From Gemmatimonadota bacterium (GTDB lineage Bacteria; Gemmatimonadota; Gemmatimonadetes; Gemmatimonadales; GWC2-71-9): 47,452 bases of DNA. The notes beneath the pieces were generated by a model. It was not told the origin of the DNA. It searched no databases and worked only from the letters and a program-made list of their open reading frames with translations. Position numbers and translations under genes: made by a program. Within the stretch, counting starts at the first letter, position 1. The number at the start of each line of letters is the position of its first letter. Shown here piece after piece: positions 31,988 to 39,167 of this stretch. The stretch spans positions 1 to 47,452 of the forward strand of contig QHTT01000057.1 of assembly GCA_003220935.1 (NCBI GenBank). Direction: 5' to 3'.

Positions 31988-32638
31988 ATGAGGGAACCGA
32001 ACCGCGTCTCCCCCGTACCAGTACGCCCGGTCGCCGCGCTGCTGCTGGTCATCTTGACGGAAACAGCCTGCGCGTCTCACCGCGTTCTCGTCCCGCCGCG
32101 ACTCAACCTCGCGCCGTACGGTCAGATCGGACTGGTCACGTTCACGGCTGAGAATGCCAGGGGCTCACTGCACGAATTCGCTACCCGGCGCTTCTCGGAG
32201 TACGTATTGGCCGCCCAGACCGGAATCGAGGTGTTGGAGCTCGGGCCGGCCGACTCGGTGTTGCGGCGGACCCGCGCGTCGGAGCTCGGTCCGGCGGCGG
32301 CGCAGGCTCTGGGCGGGGAGCGCGGCGTTCCCGTGGTCTTCTTCGGTCATCTCAAGGTGTCCAACGTGAAGCCGAGCGGCGGCCTGGTCGGCCTGACGCT
32401 GCCTCACGTGGAGGCGACGGTCTCAGCCGAGCTGTCCGTGGAGCTGCTGTCGACCAAGTCCGGCGGGACACTGTGGCGCTCCAGCGCGACCGCGAGTGAG
32501 AAGGTCGGCGGCCTCTCCCTGGTCGGCGGCGAGCCCATCTTCTCCGCCAAAGATCCCAACAACGCGTACGGTCAGCTCGTCAATCGTCTGGTCTACGCCG
32601 TGACATACGACCTGCGCTCTACGTGGGTGAAGCAGTAG
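31988..32638 (+). CDS. Hypothetical lipoprotein
   Basis: A 216-residue protein with an N-terminal signal whose core LLLVIL is followed by TETAC, a plausible lipobox with Cys at about 28. The mature part has alternating strands (YGQIGLVTF, VPVVFFGHLKVS, ATVSAELSVELL) and a conserved-looking GTLWRSSATAS strand. This recalls outer-membrane lipoproteins of the CsgG/GNA1162-like kind that begin with an 'is this the same pathway' VTF strand, but I cannot assign it. It is divergent from the hybrid kinase (158 nt) and convergent with the SYLF gene. Confidence 0.65.
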   Translation: MREPNRVSPVPVRPVAALLLVILTETACASHRVLVPPRLNLAPYGQIGLVTFTAENARGSLHEFATRRFSEYVLAAQTGIEVLELGPADSVLRRTRASELGPAAAQALGGERGVPVVFFGHLKVSNVKPSGGLVGLTLPHVEATVSAELSVELLSTKSGGTLWRSSATASEKVGGLSLVGGEPIFSAKDPNNAYGQLVNRLVYAVTYDLRSTWVKQ

Positions 32639-32640
32639 GC

Positions 32641-33351
32641 TTACGGCTTCAGCGGTCCGATGTTCTTCTGCAGGCTGTCGAGGAACGGCTGGACCAGCCC
32701 CGGGCCTCCGGTCCCACTGGTCGCGAGCAGGCCCTTCACGTCCGCCGAGCGCATGTCACCGTACACCGCCTTGTTCGCCTTCGCGTCGATCTCCCATTTG
32801 GTCCCGGCGAGGTTGATGCCAGCGAACAGGCCCTTCGTCTTCGAGTACGTGTAGATCTCGGCCGTGAGCTTGTAGTCCGTCTCGGCCGAGAGGTTGCGGC
32901 CCACCGGGCCGGCGGCAACGGAGGCCTGCCCGCCCAAATCGAACGAAGAAGAGGCGATGCGGCGCGGCGCGTTCTGGTTGAGGAAAACCAACACCACGTC
33001 GGCCGCCTGGCCTCCGATCTGGAGCCCAAAGGTGCCGCCCTTCAAGCCGATGAAGGTCGGGAGGCTCCATCCACCCGGCGTGCGACAGCTCGCCAGTCCG
33101 AATCCGACCTTTCCGCCGAACCCCAGTCCCACCTGCACGACCTCGGGCACCGCGGCCACGCACGTGGCCTTCTCGAGCAGCGATTGGGGTGGGGAGTGGT
33201 CGGGCTGCTTCACGAGCTCCGCAATGATTTCACCGGCGCGCTGGGCGCGCTCCGCCAGCTTCTCGTTGGGTTGCGACTGCGCCTGCACCACGGGGACGAG
33301 CAGGCCAAGCTCGACGCCGAGCGCGAACAGTCGTGAGAGACTTAGGGACAT
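32641..33351 (-). CDS. SYLF-domain (YSC84-like) lipid-binding protein
   Basis: A 236-residue exported protein. The signal peptide covers about residues 1-24 (cleaved near VQAQS). The remainder is a SYLF domain: A-x-x-V-A-A-V-P-E-V near the start, G-G-K-V-G-F-G-L, the G-G-W-S-L-P-T-F-I strand, a VLVFLNQ strand and the YTYSKTKGLFAGINLAGTKWEID block. The ATG at 33351 is chosen because it gives the signal peptide directly. Bacterial SYLF proteins are predicted to bind membranes in the periplasm. It ends 2 nt from the convergent lipoprotein gene. Confidence 0.88.
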   Translation of the reverse strand: MSLSLSRLFALGVELGLLVPVVQAQSQPNEKLAERAQRAGEIIAELVKQPDHSPPQSLLEKATCVAAVPEVVQVGLGFGGKVGFGLASCRTPGGWSLPTFIGLKGGTFGLQIGGQAADVVLVFLNQNAPRRIASSSFDLGGQASVAAGPVGRNLSAETDYKLTAEIYTYSKTKGLFAGINLAGTKWEIDAKANKAVYGDMRSADVKGLLATSGTGGPGLVQPFLDSLQKNIGPLKP

Positions 33352-33475
33352 GCCAATCGACCTCCGGACAGCAGGGCACGCGGGGTCCATCGAGGACCGT
33401 AGCGACCGTGCCGATGCGTACCCCCGGGCGGCCGCGACGTTCACCCGGCCAGGTTCGGGACCAGACCTTTGCGGT

Positions 33476-33934
33476 TCATTGCGGTGGTGCCCAAGGCGAC
33501 CTGAGTTGCGCGAGCTTCACCTGCTGGTCCTGTGTGAGCTGGTTCTTGATCTGGATCAGCAGGCCGATGTGGGCCCGCTTCACCTCACGCTCCACGACGA
33601 GCACCTTGTCGATCTGCGCGAGCGCGGCCGCTTGATCCACCACCGGCTTATCGAGCAGCTCGGCCAGCCGCTGGGTCTCGTCCTGCATCTGCCACTGCAG
33701 GTCCAGCACCTTCGTCTGGAACTCTTGGATCGCTCGCGTGATCGCGGCGCGCTGTTCCGTCTTGAGGCCGATGGCGCGCTGTTGGTGCATCACCAGCTCT
33801 GGCGGAAACAGAAACCGGGCGAGCGGGTCCTCCTGGTGTGGGGGACCGCCGGGACCACTCGGTTGCGGTTGTTGGCTCGCCGCGCCGAGCGCACCAAGCA
33901 GGAGGACCAAGGTGATGCCTGCAGCACGCTTCAT
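33476..33934 (-). CDS. Spy/CpxP-like periplasmic protein
   Basis: A 152-residue exported protein, signal peptide about 1-20. The mature part is almost all helix, with L-x-x-E-Q-R-A-A-I and L-T-x-x-Q-x-x-K segments (LTQDQQVKLAQL near the end) typical of the LTxxQ/Spy/heavy-metal-resistance group. Those are periplasmic chaperones or stress sensors. Its ATG overlaps the stop of the anti-sigma-like gene by 4 nt (33931-33934), so it is the third gene of a sigma-factor operon and may be its sensor or effector. Confidence 0.75.
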   Translation of the reverse strand: MKRAAGITLVLLLGALGAASQQPQPSGPGGPPHQEDPLARFLFPPELVMHQQRAIGLKTEQRAAITRAIQEFQTKVLDLQWQMQDETQRLAELLDKPVVDQAAALAQIDKVLVVEREVKRAHIGLLIQIKNQLTQDQQVKLAQLRSPWAPPQ

Positions 33935-34269
33935 GGTAACAGCCTCCCTTCCAATATGAGCCTCGGGACCGCGCGTAACAGCTCGGCACCGGGGGTGCGC
34001 AGCAAAAAGTCCGTGGGGGCTTCCCAACGGGCGGCGTCCAAGTCGACCAGTACCTTACGCCGGCCGCCGGGCCGTAGCACGGCGAAGAGCAGCAACGCCG
34101 CGGCGGCCGCTACCGCGAGGCCCGCAACCCGCCCGCGCCGCCGCCCAGCGCTCTCCCGGCGCCGCACGAGGCCGGCGACGACGTCCCGAAACTCGGGCGC
34201 CCCCGCGCCCGCGTGATGTCGCAAGACGCGGAACTGCTCGTGCAGCTGTCGCTCGCCGTCGTCGGTCAT
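33931..34269 (-). CDS. Small membrane protein, probable anti-sigma factor
   Basis: A 112-residue protein with a short N-terminal cytoplasmic part (about 1-46) rich in Arg and His, one membrane helix (about 47-63, AGLAVAAAAALLLFAVL) and a periplasmic end. It lies between an ECF sigma gene and a Spy-like gene, overlapping both by 4 nt. That position and topology are what a membrane anti-sigma factor would show. No ZAS zinc motif (HxxxCxxC) is visible, so it is not a classical zinc anti-sigma domain. Function is inferred from context. Confidence 0.6.
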   Translation of the reverse strand: MTDDGERQLHEQFRVLRHHAGAGAPEFRDVVAGLVRRRESAGRRRGRVAGLAVAAAAALLLFAVLRPGGRRKVLVDLDAARWEAPTDFLLRTPGAELLRAVPRLILEGRLLP

Positions 34270-34781
34270 CGATCGGTCTCCTCGAGCAGCCGTCGCAGCG
34301 CGGTCTTGCCGCGCTCGTAGTGGGTGCGGGCCGTGCCGAGCGCGATGTCGAGCAGAGTCGCGGCCTCGGCGATCGTCAGGTCCTCGTAGAACACGAGGTG
34401 CAGCACTTCGCGCTGACGGGCCGGCAGGCGGGCGAGGGCGCGCACCAGGCGGGCAGCTTCGTCAGCCCGCAGCAGGACGGCCTCCGGGTCGGGACGACCA
34501 TCTGCCGCCTCAGGCTCCAACAGCCAACGTGTGAACGGCAGCCACCGCCCCAGCAACGCCCGGCGCTGCGCCTCCTGTGCGGTCCGGCGGATCACGCCGA
34601 ACACCCAGGTGCGGAAGCTCGAGCGTCCCGCGAACCGGGCGCGTCCGTCGAGGATCTTCAGGTAGCTCGACTGGAGCGCGTCCTCGGCGACCGAGCGGTC
34701 CCAGCCGCAGCAGCTCAGCGCCCAGCCGAACGCCGCGGCGTGCAGCTGTTCCAGCTGGGCGGCGAGGTCGTCGGGCGACAT
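34266..34781 (-). CDS. ECF-type RNA polymerase sigma factor
   Basis: A 171-residue sigma-70 family factor of the RpoE type. Region 2 (about 10-75) includes E-D-A-L-Q-S-S-Y-L-K-I, the FRTWVFGVIRR segment and a polymerase-binding helix. Region 4 (about 110-165) has the LPARQREVLHLVFYEDLTIAEAATLL helix pair. It should direct transcription of an envelope-stress-like regulon that probably includes its own operon. It heads the operon sigma, membrane protein, Spy-like protein. Confidence 0.93.
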   Translation of the reverse strand: MSPDDLAAQLEQLHAAAFGWALSCCGWDRSVAEDALQSSYLKILDGRARFAGRSSFRTWVFGVIRRTAQEAQRRALLGRWLPFTRWLLEPEAADGRPDPEAVLLRADEAARLVRALARLPARQREVLHLVFYEDLTIAEAATLLDIALGTARTHYERGKTALRRLLEETDR

Positions 34782-34877
34782 GTCGTGCTCGGTCTCGGGT
34801 GATGAGTGATGCGGCGAGCTTGGTTATATGACCGGATAGCCGGCCAGCGCCGGCGATCGAGCTACGAGCGGGTGGGG

Positions 34878-34930
34878 CCCCTCACCCCTGCCCCTCTCCC
34901 GCCGGGGAGAGGGGGAATGAAGGGTGAGGG
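34878..34930. repeat. Double-stem inverted repeat of a widespread CCCTCACCC / CCCTCTCCC type
   Basis: The outer arms CCCTCACCC (34879-34887) and GGGTGAGGG (34922-34930) are perfectly complementary, as are the inner arms CCCCTCTCCC (34891-34900) and GGGAGAGGGG (34905-34914) around a 4-nt loop. Near-identical elements are scattered in many unrelated bacterial genomes. Here it lies between the M29-like gene (ending at 34943) and the sigma gene and may end transcription leftward or rightward. Confidence 0.75.
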
Positions 34931-34942
34931 AAGGTCAATTGC

Positions 34943-36154
34943 TCAGCGACGCGCGACTTCTCCCTGGAGCGTGCCGTTTTGCACGATCACCCGCCCGTCC
35001 ACGGTGAGCGTGCTTCCGGGGAGGAACGGATCGACCCCGAAGCCGACGCTGTTCGAGCCCCCCGCCCACGTGTTGTTGCCGACCCCTACCGTCACCATCC
35101 CCGCCGGCATCCACCCGACCATGCGGCTGTCCGGGATCAGGGACACGCTCGGATTGATCCCGATGTCGACCACGCCAAACACGTCTCGCCCGCGCCCGGC
35201 CGCGTCGTAGAGCGCCTTCAGAGGCTCGAGGCCGGTGCGCGCAGTCATGGCGACGAGCCGCCCGGCCTTGAAGTCGAGCCGCAGGTTCTCGATGGTCTTG
35301 CCCTGGAAGAAGTAGCGATCGGCGACGACCGTGCCCTGTGCCGTTCCCGGCACCGGGGTCTCGAAGACCTCTCCCGCGGGGAGCCAGACGGTGGTGGCCG
35401 CGCCGCCGCGGCGCACGTCGGCGGGAGAGATGACGCCGTCGCTCACGTAGACCGGACGTCCTGCGATGCCGACAGTGAGGTCAGTGCCGTTGGGGTTGGT
35501 GATGCGCAGCTGCCGGCCAGCCGCGAGGGCGCGGCGCACTTTCTCTCCCGTCGCCTGTAACGCGGGGTAGTCGACGTTCACGCCGCTCCAGAAGACTTCG
35601 GCCAGCTGATCCTGGGAGACGCCGAACTGCTCGGCACGTGCAGCCGTCGGGTAGAGGTCGTTGCCCATCGCCACCACGCGCACCCGGCGCTGCCGTAGCA
35701 GGGCGTCGACCAGGGCACCGGCCTTCGCCCGCGCCGCGAGGCGCGCCGGGGGAACGCCCTCCAGGACGCCAGGGCTCTCGTTGTAGTCCACCGCGATGAC
35801 GGCAGTGACGAAGCCCGCGAGCTTCGTGTCGAACGCCGCCGCGCCGGCATCGTACTTTGCCGGCACCTCATCGTACATCATTCGCGTGAGGCGGTCGCTC
35901 CCGATCGCGATCAGCGGGTGGCCGCCGACGTGGGCGACCTCGGCAGCAACGTCCTCGAGCAGCTCGAGATCGCGGGTGCCGCCGGTGACGAGCACCAGAT
36001 CGCCGGCGTGAATGCCCGCGTTCTGGGCAACGAGCCGGTGCGCCAGCTCCTTGTAATCGACTTTGGGGGCCGGCGCCGGCCTGCCCCCTGGAGCGGCGGC
36101 AATCAGTCCGACGACGAGCGTTCCCGCGACGGCGGAAATCCAGGTCGTGCGCAT
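34943..36154 (-). CDS. M29-like (AmpS-type) peptidase homologue, exported, metal ligands partly missing
   Basis: A 403-residue protein with an N-terminal signal segment (about 1-22), unusual for the mostly cytoplasmic M29 family. The N-terminal AmpS domain is clear (HLVAQNAGIHAGDLVLVTG-like start, VRVVAMGNDL), as is the LPAGEVFETPVPGT block that holds one family Glu. In the C-terminal metal site the usual GELxLG and the two His positions (HxAxG and HWD) read VVDIGIN, VTVGVG and FGVD, so two His and one Glu appear lost. The ATG at 36154 follows AAGGAGGAGG. A terminator-like hairpin with a T-run precedes it on the same strand. Confidence 0.75.
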   Translation of the reverse strand: MRTTWISAVAGTLVVGLIAAAPGGRPAPAPKVDYKELAHRLVAQNAGIHAGDLVLVTGGTRDLELLEDVAAEVAHVGGHPLIAIGSDRLTRMMYDEVPAKYDAGAAAFDTKLAGFVTAVIAVDYNESPGVLEGVPPARLAARAKAGALVDALLRQRRVRVVAMGNDLYPTAARAEQFGVSQDQLAEVFWSGVNVDYPALQATGEKVRRALAAGRQLRITNPNGTDLTVGIAGRPVYVSDGVISPADVRRGGAATTVWLPAGEVFETPVPGTAQGTVVADRYFFQGKTIENLRLDFKAGRLVAMTARTGLEPLKALYDAAGRGRDVFGVVDIGINPSVSLIPDSRMVGWMPAGMVTVGVGNNTWAGGSNSVGFGVDPFLPGSTLTVDGRVIVQNGTLQGEVARR

Positions 36155-36182
36155 GGCGGTCCCTCCTCCTTGCTGCGAGCCC

Positions 36183-36229
36183 GAAAAAAGAGAAAAACCG
36201 ACTGCGTGGGTGCCCCCACTCAGCCGGTT
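36183..36229 (-). terminator. Rho-independent terminator-like hairpin in the M29 gene leader (possible attenuator)
   Basis: On the minus strand, arms 36229-36215 and 36210-36196 pair at about 13 of 15 positions around a 4-nt loop and are followed by T-rich sequence (36197-36183, TTTTTCTCTTTTTTC). The T-run ends about 30 nt before the M29 start codon. No minus-strand gene lies upstream, as the next gene is divergent. The terminator therefore interrupts the leader of the M29 mRNA, as an attenuator or riboswitch platform would. Confidence 0.65.
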
Positions 36230-36360
36230 TCGCGATTCGCTCCCCCCGAGGCTTGGGCGAGCCGCACGACAGCGCGCCTCGAGGATCACAGCATCTGAGC
36301 TGCGCTGCAATATGGGCGGCGGCCGGGCGGTCGCAAGAGCGCGGGGTATAACCACGACCG

Positions 36361-36951
36361 ATGCCTCGGCCCGCTCTGTCCCTCCCCCTCGCACTGCTGG
36401 TCCTCGGCGCGTGTCAGCGCGACGAGCCCGGGCAGCGGGCCCCGCTTTCGAGGTCGGCGGCAAGCGCCGGCGCCGCGCGGTTGGTCCCCCCCGGGTCACA
36501 GGATACCGGCTTCGCAGGGACGACCAGCGCGGTCCACCGGCCGCGGCCCGGCGTACCGCCCCGGATCCTGCGCGCCGTCGACGCGAAGGTGAACCCCGGC
36601 TACGACCGCGTCACCTTCGAGTTCACGGGCGACAGCCTCCCTGGCTACCACGTCGAATACACGAGCGGGCCGGTGCGCCGCTGTGGGTCCGGAGATCCGG
36701 TGGTGGTCGCCGGGGCAGGCCGGCTCGTCGTGCGGCTCGTGCCCGCTCAAGCCCACGACGAGCGGGGCAATGCAATGTTCACCGAGCGAGACCGCACGCT
36801 CAGCCTCCCCGCCGTCAAGGACCTGAAACTGGTGTGCGACTTCGAGGGACAGGTCGAGTGGGTGCTCGGTGTCGCGGTGGCCGGGCCCTACCGAGTGTCG
36901 GAGCTCGCGGGGCCGGCGCGGCTCGTGCTGGATGTGAGGCACGGGCGATGA
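36361..36951 (+). CDS. AMIN-like domain lipoprotein
   Basis: A 196-residue lipoprotein: signal residues 1-17 and the lipobox LGAC with Cys18. The folded part (about 70-195) starts V-N-P-G-Y-D-R-V-T-F-E-F and ends P-A-R-L-V-L-D-V-R, the pattern of AMIN-like domains that bind cell-wall glycans or amidases. Its TGA overlaps the ATG of the amidase gene by 4 nt (36948-36951), so the pair is translationally coupled and probably works together at the cell wall. Confidence 0.78.
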   Translation: MPRPALSLPLALLVLGACQRDEPGQRAPLSRSAASAGAARLVPPGSQDTGFAGTTSAVHRPRPGVPPRILRAVDAKVNPGYDRVTFEFTGDSLPGYHVEYTSGPVRRCGSGDPVVVAGAGRLVVRLVPAQAHDERGNAMFTERDRTLSLPAVKDLKLVCDFEGQVEWVLGVAVAGPYRVSELAGPARLVLDVRHGR

Positions 36952-38615
36952 GGGGCGGCGGGCACGAGTTCGAGCCTGGTCTCGCTGGTAACCCCGGGGG
37001 ACCGGCCCGGGGTCAGCCGAGCAACGAGGAGCGCCGAGCGCGGCTGACCCCGGGGCGACGCCCCGGGGTCGAAGCCCGAGCCGCGCTGCTGTGGGTTGCG
37101 CTCGTCGCCGCCTGCCGCGCCGCGCCGGTCGAGCCCTGCCCTGCGGCGCGGCTCGCCGCCGATCGGGCGCCGCTCGTAGCGAGCACATCCCGTTTCGACT
37201 CCGCGTTCGCCGCGGCGGGCGCCGAGTTCCACGTGCCGCCCACGGTGCTCAAGGGGATCGGCTGGGTGGAGACGCGGTGGCAGATGGTCGAGGGAGCGGA
37301 GGAATTCTCGGGTCGGCCGCCCGCCTTCGGAGTGATGGCATTGCGCGGTGGCGCCCTCGAGCGGGGCGCGGCGCTCGCAGGTGTGACGGTCGCGGCCGCG
37401 CGCCGCGACCCGGTCGCGAACATCCGTGCTGCGGCAGCGCTGCTCGACGCGTACGCTGGCGAAGCGGCGATCGACCGTTCCCGCAGTGAGCAATGGTCCG
37501 GTGTGATCGTCCGGTATTCCGAGATCGAGCTCCCCGAAGGCCGGGCGGCGTACGGGCGCGCGGTCGATCGGGCACCGACGTTCGCAGGCGCCCGGTCCGC
37601 TCCCGCCGGGGCCGCGGCGGCTCCGGCCGCCTGCCCGCCGCCTCCAGATTCCGGCGGCGCGCCCGACTATGCATCCGCCATTTGGCGGGCGTCGCCCAAC
37701 TTCAACCAGCGGCCGGCCGACTCGACGGGCGCGATGCACATCGTGATCATCCACACCTGCGAGAGCAATTACACGAGCTGCTGGAGCTGGCTCGTGAATC
37801 CCGCCTCCCAGGCGAGCGCGCACTACGTCGTCAACGAGGACGGCAGCGAGGCTTCGCAGCTCGTGCTCGAACGGGATCGGGCCTGGCACATCGCGGCGCT
37901 TTACGACTGCACCCTGAACCGGCGGCACGACTGCTGGCTGAACGGCGTGCAGAGCAACCACTTCACCGTCGGGGTCGAGCACGCGGGGTTCGCGTCGCAG
38001 GACTCGTTCCCCGCGTCCCAAATCGAGGCGTCCGCGGCGCTGGTGTGCGACATCACGCGCGACGGCGGGATCCCGCGCGACTGGCAGCACATCGTCGCCC
38101 ATGGGCAGCTCCAGCCGGCGGATCGGACCGACCCGGGGCCGCACTGGCCATGGATCGCCTACGTGCACCGCGTGCAAGCGCTGTGCGGTGAGGTGGTGGT
38201 GGACGACTCGGCCACGTTCAACGATCCTGCGCTGGCGTCGGCCGCCGCGTCCGGAGCCTGGACGGCGTCAGACTCCACGCCCGACTATTACGGCGGCGGG
38301 TACCGCTGGGCGTCGACGCGACCCGACGCGACCGACGGCGCAGTGTTCGCGTTCCAGCTGGCGGCGGGCAGCTCCCGCACGCTCGACGCGCGCTGGACCA
38401 GCGGCGCCAACCGCTCGTCGCGCGCGGCGTATGCCGTGATCACCGCGGCTGGCGACACCCTCGCGGTAGTGCGCCAGGATCAGACGACCGGCGGCGGTCG
38501 CTGGCATACACTGGGTACCTGGACGTTCCCGGCCGGATGGAACCGTGTCGCGTTGCTGCGGCGCGATGTCAGCGGCTCGGTGGTCGTCGCGGACGCGGTG
38601 CGGGTGCGAGAGTAG
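36948..38615 (+). CDS. Three-domain cell-wall enzyme: transglycosylase-like, N-acetylmuramoyl-L-alanine amidase, golvesin-like
   Basis: A 555-residue protein. Residues 85-200 look lysozyme/transglycosylase-like (VPPTVLKGIGWVETRWQ, with E108 as a candidate acid). Residues 262-415 form an Amidase_2/PGRP domain: H269 in VIIHTCE, E344 in VGVEHAG, H385 in VAHGQ and D395 in TDPGPHWPW as expected zinc and catalytic residues. Residues 417-555 form a golvesin/xanthan-lyase C-terminal domain (VVDDSATF..., YYGGGYRW, GWNRVALL). Residues about 15-43 are encoded by a REP pair; a hydrophobic signal with an AAC lipobox-like end follows (46-56). The ATG at 36948 is the 4-nt overlap start; no better start lies after the REP. 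Confidence 0.82.
   Translation: MRGGGHEFEPGLAGNPGGPARGQPSNEERRARLTPGRRPGVEARAALLWVALVAACRAAPVEPCPAARLAADRAPLVASTSRFDSAFAAAGAEFHVPPTVLKGIGWVETRWQMVEGAEEFSGRPPAFGVMALRGGALERGAALAGVTVAAARRDPVANIRAAAALLDAYAGEAAIDRSRSEQWSGVIVRYSEIELPEGRAAYGRAVDRAPTFAGARSAPAGAAAAPAACPPPPDSGGAPDYASAIWRASPNFNQRPADSTGAMHIVIIHTCESNYTSCWSWLVNPASQASAHYVVNEDGSEASQLVLERDRAWHIAALYDCTLNRRHDCWLNGVQSNHFTVGVEHAGFASQDSFPASQIEASAALVCDITRDGGIPRDWQHIVAHGQLQPADRTDPGPHWPWIAYVHRVQALCGEVVVDDSATFNDPALASAAASGAWTASDSTPDYYGGGYRWASTRPDATDGAVFAFQLAAGSSRTLDARWTSGANRSSRAAYAVITAAGDTLAVVRQDQTTGGGRWHTLGTWTFPAGWNRVALLRRDVSGSVVVADAVRVRE
36988..37075. repeat. Inverted pair of REP-like palindromes (BIME-like)
   Basis: The left unit is ACCCCGGG (36990-36997), a spacer, CCCGGGG, then TCAGCCG (37013-37019). 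The right unit is its mirror: CGGCTGA (37041-37047), CCCCGGGGC (37048-37056), 3-nt loop, GCCCCGGGG, T. The flanks GTCAGCCG and CGGCTGAC are complementary over 8 nt, so the whole can fold as one cruciform. The single unit at 19872-19905 shares palindrome and TCAGCCG flank. It is read through as codons 15-43 of the amidase gene. Confidence 0.75.
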
Positions 38616-38617
38616 CG

Positions 38618-39070
38618 CTACGTCGCCGGGTCGGCGCTGCGACGTGGATGCTGTCGTCGCTCGACGCCCGCGCCGGTTGCGGCGGTGCGTACAACGCGCA
38701 TGACGCCCTCGACCTCACGCCACAGAGTGTCCAGGGTAAGCGGCTTCAACAAGAACCGCTCCGACTCCAAGAAGAGCGACATGGTCAGCGGCTCCGGGAG
38801 GGGCTCCGAGGCGATGAGCACAAAGCGACCCCGCAACTCGGGGCGCAACACCAGGGCCTGCCGCCAGAGCCACAGTCCCCCCCGCTCCGGCATGTTGAGG
38901 TCGCTGATGATGACGTCGAACGATTGCGCTCGGAGCGCTTCCAACGCAGTGACACCGCTGACGGCGGTCGCCACTTGGCAGCCTCGCCGCGTCAATGAGC
39001 GAGCGATGGCTTCGCGCATGGCCGCGTTGTCGTCGACCATCAAGACGGAGAAGTTCACGGGACCGAGCAT
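38618..39070 (-). CDS. Stand-alone response regulator receiver protein
   Basis: A 150-residue single-domain receiver. The acidic pair is in VLMVDDN (13-14), the phosphorylatable Asp in VIISDLNMPERGG (about 57), the switch Ser in LIASE and the conserved Lys in LLKP. No output domain follows, only a short basic tail. No kinase gene adjoins it; the hybrid kinase at 30.7 kb is 7 kb away and lacks its own His. It converges on the amidase gene with 2 nt between stops. Confidence 0.9.
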   Translation of the reverse strand: MLGPVNFSVLMVDDNAAMREAIARSLTRRGCQVATAVSGVTALEALRAQSFDVIISDLNMPERGGLWLWRQALVLRPELRGRFVLIASEPLPEPLTMSLFLESERFLLKPLTLDTLWREVEGVMRVVRTAATGAGVERRQHPRRSADPAT

Positions 39071-39167
39071 GCGTTGCAGGCTGACTCATCTGGACAGTCG
39101 CTCAGACGTCATAGTTGTTCAAGTGTCGCAACGACGCAGCACTTTCCGGCCGTAACAACCGCGCCCC

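Noticed and set aside
34878-34930. Two-spacer CRISPR-like array
   Set aside because: There is only one inverted-repeat element with no repeated unit spacing; it is a known type of dispersed palindrome.
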